Positions 1 to 5,137 of a stretch of 6,484 nucleotides of DNA are shown here, piece after piece. Made by a program: the position numbers and the translations under genes. The stretch's first letter is position 1, and every line of letters starts with the position of its first letter. The notes beneath the pieces are model-generated. The model was not told where the DNA came from. It saw only the letters and a list, made by a program, of their open reading frames with translations, and ran no database searches. Source of the stretch: Desulfobacterales bacterium (GTDB taxonomy: Bacteria; Desulfobacterota; Desulfobacteria; Desulfobacterales; Desulfosalsimonadaceae); the NCBI GenBank assembly GCA_007135795.1, contig SLIE01000047.1, positions 1-6,484 of the forward strand. Direction: 5' to 3'.

Positions 1-362
1 ACCTGTGTTGCAATGGTTTCCATTCCGCAAATCCCGCATCCGTATATGGTACCGGTATCCCAGTCTGCCTGGGCGTCGGCATCCGGTATCTCAAGCTGAG
101 CATCTCGCCACGCTTCAATTGCGGCGATCGATGCATAGCCAATATTGTCATTCAAGTGCTTGCTGTCAAAATATTCTTTGTAGTCATTGTTTTCAATTAT
201 CGGTATTCCCGCGATCCGGCAGGCGAAGTTGAGTTCTTCGAGCCGGGGTATGTAGCGGATTCCTGATTGTCCGGCTTCAATGGCGCGGTGAAAAGCATCG
301 AGACCCGTTCCATTCGGGCTTACAACCCCCATGCCGGTAATGACCACTCTTATTTGATTCAT
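1..362 (-). CDS. Beta-ketoacyl-ACP synthase (FabF/FabB type), N-terminal 120 codons, cut by window edge
   Basis: Condenses malonyl-ACP with an acyl-ACP in the cytoplasm, releasing CO2, to extend an acyl chain by two carbons. The visible N-terminus begins MNQIRVVITGMGVVSPNGTG, the standard opening strand and glycine turn of KAS I/II thiolase-fold enzymes. Near residue 106 comes YGCGICGMETIATQ, matching the G-x-G-I-G-G segment of FabF/FabB but with two Cys residues that are unusual there. The catalytic Cys and the two His, expected near residues 160, 300 and 340, lie outside the window, so activity and KAS I versus II cannot be decided. The ATG is preceded by AGGAG at 369-373 with 6 nt spacing. 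It is the last visible gene of the leftward fab cluster, about 219 bp after the FabZ-like gene. It could also be a polyketide-type or aryl-polyene-type ketosynthase; the family call is firm, the subtype is not. Confidence 0.9.
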   Translation of the reverse strand, partial: MNQIRVVITGMGVVSPNGTGLDAFHRAIEAGQSGIRYIPRLEELNFACRIAGIPIIENNDYKEYFDSKHLNDNIGYASIAAIEAWRDAQLEIPDADAQADWDTGTIYGCGICGMETIATQ

Positions 363-581
363 CTGCTGCTCCTGTGTGCTTGCTTTGCTTTTAATCGGTG
401 CCCCGGATAGTTAATTGGCCGGAATTTTGTTGGTTCTTAGGTCATGCGCTGCAGTTTGCCGCGTCTTCGTTTTTGAACCCGAACGAACTATCTTATATCC
501 GAACAGACACCAACTATGAAATCACGGCCCCGGGTAATTTTTCGTTCCTGAAAACCCTTACAGCCGCATCTGTATTCTTGT
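363..581. other. Intergenic gap between FabZ-like gene and ketoacyl synthase
   Basis: This 219-bp stretch is the longest gap inside the fab cluster. I read both strands for a small acyl carrier protein and found none: the minus strand has only a three-codon ATG reading frame early on, and no DSL-type phosphopantetheine motif is visible. The copies TTCGTT (466-471), GAACGAA (481-487) and TTCGTTC (541-547) could pair in two alternative ways. A TATAAG hexamer on the minus strand could be a weak -10 element, without a convincing -35. The gap ends at the synthase ribosome-binding site (369-373). Confidence 0.6.
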
Positions 582-1052
582 TCAACCTGTTATCCCCGTT
601 CCGGTTAATACGCCGGAACATACGATTTCCCCATCTTCGCGGGTAAGAACGCAACGGGTTCTCAGGTTTCCTCTACGCAGGTAAACTTTCTCGCCCCGGG
701 TGATAACCTTTTCACCGGGTAAGACAATGTTTGAAAATTCAACCTGATCCGCAAAGGCAAAAAGCGGGGTCATCCGCCGCAAATCCGAAACAGATCGGCC
801 TTGCTTTAATAACAGGTAGATACCCATTGCCACGACCCCGGTCTGGGCCATGGTTTCAACCAGAATAACGCCCGGCGTAACGGGATTATTCGGGAAATGC
901 CCTTTGTAGAAGCTTTCGTCTTTGCGAAATCTGTAGGAAGCAGAAATCTTTTCCTCATCAATAGATATAATATCGTCTATAAAGCGAAAAGGAGATTGCT
1001 GGGGGATCAGCGCCAGCACCTGTTCGATGGAAATATCCGTTTCAACCGCCAT
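582..1052 (-). CDS. fabZ: FabZ-like 3-hydroxyacyl-ACP dehydratase (hot-dog fold), 156 aa
   Basis: Predicted to dehydrate 3-hydroxyacyl-ACP to trans-2-enoyl-ACP in the cytoplasm. The single hot-dog domain spans residues 10 to 150. The signature around residues 51-72 reads GHFPNNPVTPGVILVETMAQ, giving the expected catalytic His52 and Glu66 of FabZ. The N-terminal motif, usually LPHRYPF in FabZ, is IPQQSPF here (residues 16-22), so the His-Arg pair is replaced by Gln-Gln. The following MAQTGVVAMGIYLL segment resembles, from memory, FabZ-like dehydratases of flexirubin/aryl-polyene-type clusters. Length is normal for FabZ (about 145-160 aa). The start codon lies inside the end of the upstream FabG-like gene (11-bp overlap) with a GGGGGA-type ribosome site in that gene's tail, which implies translational coupling. 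Being the second dehydratase beside the FabA-like one, the two probably act at different chain lengths or positions. Confidence 0.9.
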   Translation of the reverse strand: MAVETDISIEQVLALIPQQSPFRFIDDIISIDEEKISASYRFRKDESFYKGHFPNNPVTPGVILVETMAQTGVVAMGIYLLLKQGRSVSDLRRMTPLFAFADQVEFSNIVLPGEKVITRGEKVYLRRGNLRTRCVLTREDGEIVCSGVLTGTGITG

Positions 1053-1794
1053 ACATCCCCCCGTTCACATGGATAACACTGCCCGTGATGTAGGTGCCCC
1101 CGGTGGCCAAAAACCCAACGACTTCAGCCACTTCTTCGGGATGGCCAATTCGTCCCAGGGGAATATTGGCGAAAATGGTCTTTTTGATCTCTTCGGGGAG
1201 TTCCCCGGTCATTTCCGTATCAATAAAGCCCGGTGCCACCGAATTTACAAGAATGTTTCGCCCGCTCAGTTCTTTTGAAAGTGATTTGGTCATGGCATCC
1301 ATGGCTGCTTTTTCCATGGTGTAGGGGATCTGGCCGGCATTGCCGGTATGTCCCGTAACACTTGAAATATTGATGATCCTGCCTTGTGAGCGGCGCAGCA
1401 TGAAAAGCCGCAATATCCGCTTGGTGAGAAACCATGCACCCCTCAGCGCGCTTCTCTGAGAATCGAAATCATCGATTTTCATCGCGTGGATGGGGCTGTT
1501 GACACTGACGCCGGCATTGTTGACCAGTACGTCCACCTTGCCGGTTACTTCCTTGATTTGCTGGACCATACTTTCCACCTGGTCCGTATCGGAAAGGTCG
1601 GCCTGGAGCAGGAACCCCTGGTTTTCAATGGCCGAAAGCACTTTTTCCGCTTGAGATTTGCTGCTTCTATAATTGATGCCCACGGTAAATCCCTTGTTAA
1701 AGAGTTCCACGCAGCAGGCAGCCCCGATCCCTTTGGCGCCGCCTGTGACAATGGCTACAGGTTTGTCCGTGTGGCTTGTATTTTGATTGTTCAT
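1042..1794 (-). CDS. fabG: FabG-like 3-oxoacyl-ACP reductase (SDR), 250 aa, tetrad Asn replaced
   Basis: Predicted to reduce 3-oxoacyl-ACP to 3-hydroxyacyl-ACP using NADPH. It is a classical short-chain dehydrogenase. The Rossmann motif TGGAKGIG is at residues 17-24, NNAG at 92-95, the catalytic Ser145 in NISS, and the Y-x3-K pair Tyr158/Lys162 in PYTMEK, with the usual 13-residue Ser-to-Tyr spacing. PGFIDTEM and the C-terminal HVNGGMYGG also fit FabG. The fourth catalytic residue, the Asn of the usual N-L-x-G helix motif, is replaced: the segment reads S115-A116-L117-R118-G119. I chose the ATG at 1792-1794 because AGGTGA sits just upstream (1799-1804) and the homologous region begins there. 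A longer frame to 1893 would overlap the FabA-like gene by 77 bp. The gene lies 22 bp after the FabA-like gene and overlaps the FabZ-like gene. Family is sure; exact substrate is not. Confidence 0.92.
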   Translation of the reverse strand: MNNQNTSHTDKPVAIVTGGAKGIGAACCVELFNKGFTVGINYRSSKSQAEKVLSAIENQGFLLQADLSDTDQVESMVQQIKEVTGKVDVLVNNAGVSVNSPIHAMKIDDFDSQRSALRGAWFLTKRILRLFMLRRSQGRIINISSVTGHTGNAGQIPYTMEKAAMDAMTKSLSKELSGRNILVNSVAPGFIDTEMTGELPEEIKKTIFANIPLGRIGHPEEVAEVVGFLATGGTYITGSVIHVNGGMYGG

Positions 1795-1798
1795 GTCG

Positions 1799-1804
1799 TC
1801 ACCT
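1799..1804 (-). promoter_or_regulatory. Ribosome-binding site setting the FabG-like start
   Basis: On the minus strand the sequence AGGTGA lies four bases before the ATG at 1792-1794. It falls in the 22-bp gap after the FabA-like stop codon. This supports the shorter 250-residue product over the in-frame extension that reaches back to 1893. Confidence 0.65.
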
Positions 1805-1816
1805 GCTGTTGTGAGA

Positions 1817-2407
1817 TTATTCCCGGCTTGTGCCACCGACCGAATTGACGGATTTCGCCGGGTAATCTTTGTAGGTAATATTTTTAAATACACCGGCCCG
1901 GGCGCGTTTCACCGTCGCGATGTGCTCATTGTCTATAAAGACATTGCCGTCGCCAATAACCACGCTTGTGCCGGAAGCTTTCATGTCCTGAAAGCGAAGG
2001 ATGTCGATTTCATAGCGCGCGACCTTGTTATGGGGTCTTATCTGACCATTAAACACCACCTCTTCACATCCCAGGGCTCTTCCCGCACCGAGTGCGCCGC
2101 ACCAGACGCAATAAAATCCGATCAATTGCCAGATGGCATCGACGCAAAGACATCCGGGTTGAACCGGATCTCCGGAAAAATGACATTGGAAGTACCAGGC
2201 GTCGAGCCTGATATCCTGCTCTGCGATTATTTTCCCCCGCTTGCCGTTTTTTTTGATGGAAAGAATCCTGTCCATCATGAGAAAAGGCGGGGTGGGTAAC
2301 CGGGCATCGAAATCGTCTGGCGGATCTTCGATCATATTCCCGTAGGCAAATGCCAGCAGACTTTCCAGGTCAAAGTGATCCTGTTGTAAAAATTCGGAAT
2401 ATTTCAT
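1817..2407 (-). CDS. fabA: FabA-like 3-hydroxyacyl-ACP dehydratase/isomerase, 196 aa
   Basis: Classical FabA dehydrates 3-hydroxydecanoyl-ACP and isomerises trans-2- to cis-3-decenoyl-ACP, the branch point to unsaturated fatty acids in many proteobacteria. This protein shows LPTPPFLMMDRI (37-48), matching LPAPNMLMMDRV of E. coli FabA. The active-site block WYFQCHFSGDPVQPGC (71-86) is followed by VDAIWQLIGFY (89-99). His76 and Asp90 correspond to the E. coli His70/Asp84 dyad. Asp rather than Glu at that place is the FabA hallmark that separates it from FabZ. It is about 24 residues longer than E. coli FabA, mostly at the C-terminus. An in-frame stop closely precedes the ATG, so no earlier start exists; the ribosome site is weak (TGGA). 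It follows the enoyl reductase by 107 bp and precedes the FabG-like gene by 22 bp. Whether it isomerises as well as dehydrates cannot be told from sequence; it may instead belong to a FabA-like branch with another substrate. Confidence 0.93.
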   Translation of the reverse strand: MKYSEFLQQDHFDLESLLAFAYGNMIEDPPDDFDARLPTPPFLMMDRILSIKKNGKRGKIIAEQDIRLDAWYFQCHFSGDPVQPGCLCVDAIWQLIGFYCVWCGALGAGRALGCEEVVFNGQIRPHNKVARYEIDILRFQDMKASGTSVVIGDGNVFIDNEHIATVKRARAGVFKNITYKDYPAKSVNSVGGTSRE

Positions 2408-2514
2408 GTATGTCCATTCGGATTTAAAAAAATACGATATTCATGAGTTATGATCATCATCAGGAAATAACGGGTTGCGATATTTCGCGGCCAGTGGTTT
2501 GCGTGTTCGCTTTT

Positions 2515-3450
2515 TCAGGCGATTCTTTCCCCGCCGTCGGCGCAGATAAGCGCGCCGTTGATCCATGCCGCCTCGTCCTGGCATAAAAGAAATATAACAT
2601 TTGCGATATCTTCCGGTGTTGTCAGGCGACCGAAGGGGTTTCGCAGTATGGCCTGGGCCTTTATTCGATCGCTTCCCGGAATGGCTTGCAGGGCGGGTGT
2701 ATCCGTTACCCCGGCCTGGATCACGTTTGAACGGATTCCGTATGGTGCGAACTCCACAGCCATGGAACGGGCAACAGATTCCAAAACGGCTTTCGCCGCT
2801 GAAATCGCGGCATACCCGCGCCATGAAATACTGTTTCCTTCCGATGTCAGGCTCAAGACACGGGCATCCGCATCAAACAGGTTCCTGTCGAAAATATCCG
2901 TTACCCATTCGAGGATATTATATCCCATCGCCTGAACGGTTCTTGCAAAATCGCCAGCTTCCAGAAACTGACGGTTGTTGTATTGCGGGGGATCGACAAT
3001 GGGGTGAAGGCGGGGTTCGCCATTTTCAAAAGATTCTTGAAGAACCCGTGATACGTCCTCAGGTGGTAATCCCAGTTTTTCAGCTATCTTTTCGCGGGCT
3101 TTTTGCTGCTGGTCTCCGACTTTCAAGGGGGCCAGCAATTTCAGATTGCCAAAGGCAACGCTGTGGAGAAGCATCCGGACTTTTCCCGCTTCACCGATCT
3201 CCGCTGCAAGGGAGTCAAGAACTTTTGTCCGTCCCTCGTCTGAAAGTCCGTCGACATTAAATGTAATGACCTTGACGCCCTTGCTTTTCAGTTCATCAAA
3301 AAAAGGTTCGATCCTGCGCATGGCGCCCTTGCGGTCCCGGTGCACGATACAGAGATTCATGCCGTGCGCAGCCATTTTCATGGCTGTGGCGAGACCAAAA
3401 CCGCTTGACCCGCCAATAATTACCGACCATAGATCCGGTGCGAATCGCAT
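2515..3450 (-). CDS. Enoyl-ACP reductase of the SDR superfamily (FabL/FabI-like) with inserted segment, 311 aa
   Basis: Predicted to reduce trans-2-enoyl-ACP to acyl-ACP, the last step of the elongation cycle. The N-terminal dinucleotide-binding motif is IGGSSGFG (residues 12-19). LLHSVAFGNLK (94-104) resembles the HSIGFA segment of FabI. The catalytic region has Ser203, Tyr213 and Lys220: GYAAISAAKAVLE gives the Y-x6-K spacing that marks enoyl reductases, unlike the Y-x3-K of ketoreductases. A Ser instead of the first FabI Tyr points towards the FabL style. The protein ends in WINGALICADGG. FabI and FabL are about 250-260 aa; the excess of about 50-60 residues lies between roughly 109 and 165, is hydrophilic and contains LGLPPEDVSRVLQESF. 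The start has AGGAG in the end of the upstream fabD gene, whose stop is 3 bp away, indicating coupling. It could also act on enoyl-CoA or a related substrate, or be an SDR of unknown substrate. Confidence 0.82.
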   Translation of the reverse strand: MRFAPDLWSVIIGGSSGFGLATAMKMAAHGMNLCIVHRDRKGAMRRIEPFFDELKSKGVKVITFNVDGLSDEGRTKVLDSLAAEIGEAGKVRMLLHSVAFGNLKLLAPLKVGDQQQKAREKIAEKLGLPPEDVSRVLQESFENGEPRLHPIVDPPQYNNRQFLEAGDFARTVQAMGYNILEWVTDIFDRNLFDADARVLSLTSEGNSISWRGYAAISAAKAVLESVARSMAVEFAPYGIRSNVIQAGVTDTPALQAIPGSDRIKAQAILRNPFGRLTTPEDIANVIFLLCQDEAAWINGALICADGGERIA

Positions 3451-3453
3451 TGC

Positions 3454-4410
3454 TTACTCTCCTGGTGAAAATGCACGTCTTGCTGATGAAAACGTGGTTA
3501 TGGACTTGCACGGGATGTCGATGCTTTCAAAAAACTTTTTCAGCGGCCGGTTGGGGCCGATTTCATAAACGACCTTTGTTTTTTCCGCCAGGACTTTCAT
3601 GTTGTCCCGCCATTTCACCGAGTTGCTGACCTGCGCGACGAGTGCTTCTATGATTTTGGCAGTGTTTGCCGTGTGAAAAGCCCCCGAATAATTGGAGGTC
3701 ACCCGGATTGCGTTGGCAGGGTTCAGTTTTAGTGCAATGGAATTCAATACATCCCGGAAAGTGTCTCTTATGGTTATCATGAACCGGCTGTGAAACGGGG
3801 CGCTGACATTTAAAGGGACAAAACGGAACTTGTCTTTAATGCCTTCGGTTCCCAACGCAAGTATGAGCCGTTGTTCAGCAATTGCAATGCTGTCGGCCTG
3901 GCCGGAAATTACCACCTGGCTTGTTGAATTGATATTGGCCACATCAATGGGCAGATCTTCAAGACTCGCACGTATTTTTTCAAGATCCAGATCAGCGCCG
4001 ATCAACGCTGCCATGCCGCCGCTACCCGGCGGCGTTGCCGCCTGCATCAGGCGTCCGCGTGTCTGAACGGCTTTAAGGGCTTCTGAAAATGGAATGGCGT
4101 CCGCTGCCACCAGCCCTGTGTATTCCCCCAGGCTGTGCCCGCCAAAATACTGTGCTTTAAATCCGTATAATTCGCGGAGCCCCCTGAGCATGGCTATTTC
4201 CGTGGCAACAATACACGGTTGGGCAAACTCGGTGAGATTCAGCCGTTCGTCGTTGCCGAAGCAAAGCGCTGCAACGTCCCATCCCAGGACATCCGAGGCT
4301 TCTTCGTATGTTTTTTTACTGATGTCGATATTATCATAAAAATCTTTGCCCATCCCGGGTCGCTGAGAACCCTGGCCCGGGAAAACAGCTGCAATGGCAT
4401 TTTCCTTCAT
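3454..4410 (-). CDS. fabD: Malonyl-CoA:ACP transacylase (FabD-like), 318 aa
   Basis: Transfers malonyl groups from CoA to the phosphopantetheine arm of an acyl carrier protein, feeding chain extension. Motifs in order are VFPGQGSQRPGMG (residues 9-21, oxyanion-hole region), GHSLGE (91-96) with nucleophile Ser93, QTRGRLMQ (116-123) with Arg118 that binds the malonyl carboxylate, and NVSAPFH (201-207) with catalytic His207. EIGPNRPLKKF is near the C-terminus. These match E. coli Ser92, Arg117 and His201 in order and spacing. The length is close to the usual 305-320 aa. I chose the ATG at 4408-4410 because AAAGGAG lies at 4416-4422; earlier in-frame ATGs at 4434, 4440 and 4455 lack comparable sites and would add 8-15 unconserved residues. 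It is the first gene of the leftward cluster and sits 3 bp before the enoyl reductase. The Phe before the active His and the retained Arg favour malonyl over other extender units. Confidence 0.94.
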   Translation of the reverse strand: MKENAIAAVFPGQGSQRPGMGKDFYDNIDISKKTYEEASDVLGWDVAALCFGNDERLNLTEFAQPCIVATEIAMLRGLRELYGFKAQYFGGHSLGEYTGLVAADAIPFSEALKAVQTRGRLMQAATPPGSGGMAALIGADLDLEKIRASLEDLPIDVANINSTSQVVISGQADSIAIAEQRLILALGTEGIKDKFRFVPLNVSAPFHSRFMITIRDTFRDVLNSIALKLNPANAIRVTSNYSGAFHTANTAKIIEALVAQVSNSVKWRDNMKVLAEKTKVVYEIGPNRPLKKFFESIDIPCKSITTFSSARRAFSPGE

Positions 4411-4415
4411 GTTAT

Positions 4416-4422
4416 CTCCTTT
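4416..4422 (-). promoter_or_regulatory. Strong ribosome-binding site fixing the fabD start
   Basis: On the minus strand AAAGGAG is followed by five bases (ATAAC) and then the ATG at 4408-4410. It is the best Shine-Dalgarno match in the window and decides between four candidate in-frame ATG codons for fabD. Confidence 0.8.
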
Positions 4423-4506
4423 GGAATCGGTCATGATCATCTGTTGTGCACTCACAATTTTTTATCCGGTTCGACAGGCAAAAGTGTCCTGATCGAATTC
4501 GGTTTT

Positions 4507-4535
4507 GTTTTAGCCGATTTGTTAATTTAAGTTAA
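4507..4535 (-). promoter_or_regulatory. Candidate sigma-70-type promoter for the fab cluster
   Basis: Read on the minus strand, TTAACT (4535-4530) and TAAAAC (4512-4507) are separated by 17 bases and each match four of six consensus positions. Transcription would start near 4500, giving a leader of about 90 bases before fabD. Matches of this quality arise easily in AT-rich DNA, so this is only a candidate. Confidence 0.3.
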
Positions 4536-4539
4536 TTTT

Positions 4540-4557
4540 ACCGGTTAAAGACCGGTT
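4540..4557. repeat. Direct repeat ACCGGTT-N4-ACCGGTT beside the candidate promoter
   Basis: The seven-base unit ACCGGTT occurs twice, separated by AAAG. Because ACCGGT is its own reverse complement, the pair can also be read as an inverted repeat with a five-base loop. It lies just upstream of the candidate -35 element of the fab promoter, where an activator or repressor might bind. The repeat is directly visible; the regulatory role is inferred. Confidence 0.45.
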
Positions 4558-4865
4558 TCAGGGTTGATTGAAGTCGTGTTGATCCAGAAAATGAAATTGT
4601 TCAAATTCGGATGTGAATTTAAATCCCGGATGTATCCGTCACGCGGTTCATGTAATTAAACGGTTGGTTCACATACACGCGTTTTGCATCCTGCAACATA
4701 ATACATGTCTTGTGATATACAACGTGTATTTTCAAAAGTTTAGTATATTGATCCCTGGTGTATTGCGGAAAAACACCATCACTGTCATCTGCCGCTTTGA
4801 TTTTGCCCTGTATTGTTCAGGGTGCTGAAAGTTTCGTTCCAGCGGCTATTCGTCTAAGTATGCAT

Positions 4866-4885
4866 ACAATTATTGTGCCAATTGG
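4866..4885. promoter_or_regulatory. Two adjacent short palindromes, possible operator
   Basis: ACAATTATTGT (4866-4876) is a perfect 11-base palindrome around a central T, and CCAATTGG (4878-4885) is a perfect eight-base palindrome one base further on. Dyads with ACAA/TTGT arms are common shapes for operators of helix-turn-helix regulators. They lie about 250 bp before the regulator gene. Short palindromes are expected by chance in AT-rich DNA, so the role is tentative. Confidence 0.25.
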
Positions 4886-4978
4886 TGAGTATTGATCGTA
4901 ACGCGCTGATTAAAAGCCGATTTAAAAACAAGTGAACTTTTGAATTGACTAAACCGGGTTGCAGAATGCAGACAAAAA

Positions 4979-4997
4979 ATGTACACTTGATGTACAT
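4979..4997. promoter_or_regulatory. 19-bp perfect palindrome ATGTACA-N5-TGTACAT, candidate operator
   Basis: The arms ATGTACA (4979-4985) and TGTACAT (4991-4997) are perfectly inverted around the five-base spacer CTTGA. The site lies about 140 bp upstream of the regulator start. A dimeric helix-turn-helix protein such as the XRE-type product at 5138-5869 would be a natural binder. One arm pair of this size has a fair chance of arising randomly in 700 bp, so confidence is limited. Confidence 0.4.
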
Positions 4998-5137
4998 GAA
5001 ATGATGAATCAAAAAAGATGACCCGAAATTCAGGAGGACCGGTCAGATTTTCCCGGGTGCCGGGTTCAAAAAAAATCGTCAATCTTTTTTTCTTTTTTTA
5101 AGTATTGTAAATTAACCGTATTTGCAGCAGGTTGAAT

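Larger units (their letters stand above)
4411..5137. other. Long AT-rich divergent intergenic region
   Basis: This 727-bp stretch separates the leftward fab cluster from the rightward regulator gene. The only reading frames of any length (for example 4613-4828 on plus and 4870-5082 on minus) give Cys/His/Ile/Phe-rich translations with no recognisable domain and no good ribosome sites, so I call no gene. It contains a candidate fab promoter (4507-4535), a direct repeat (4540-4557), palindromes at 4866-4885 and 4979-4997, and two A/T homopolymer runs just before the regulator (5068-5075 and 5085-5099). Its AT-rich look contrasts with the flanking genes. Such length suggests long leaders, several operators or an unrecognised small RNA; none can be proven here. 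Confidence 0.6.

Noticed and set aside
363..581. Hidden acyl carrier protein gene in the gap before the synthase
   Set aside because: The gap is too short for a full ACP with spacing, and no DSL phosphopantetheine motif or suitable open frame is present on either strand.
1795..1893. N-terminal extension of the FabG-like gene to an ATG at 1893
   Set aside because: It would overlap the FabA-like gene by 77 bp, has no similarity to SDR N-termini, and a good ribosome site lies before the ATG at 1794.
1787..2299. Long plus-strand reading frame opposite the FabA-like gene
   Set aside because: It is antisense to a gene with clear catalytic motifs, and its translation has no recognisable domain.
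2601..3260. Plus-strand frame of 219 codons opposite the enoyl reductase
   Set aside because: Its translation is rich in Arg, Pro and Ser without domain motifs, and the minus strand has an intact SDR protein across the same bases.
4806..4822. Hairpin CCCTG-N7-CAGGG as a transcription terminator
   Set aside because: The stem is only five base pairs and neither strand has a proper U-tract right after it; no gene ends nearby.
4613..4828. Small plus-strand reading frame in the intergenic region
   Set aside because: Cys/His/Ile/Phe-rich translation without known motif, no ribosome site, in AT-rich DNA where such frames arise by chance.
4870..5082. Small minus-strand reading frame before the regulator
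   Set aside because: It lacks a ribosome site and its Phe- and Ser-rich translation shows no domain; it overlaps the candidate operator.
5052..5099. GC hairpin (5052-5064) followed later by T runs as a terminator
   Set aside because: The bases directly after the stem are A-rich on the plus strand, the T runs begin about 20 bases later, and no gene ends upstream on that strand.
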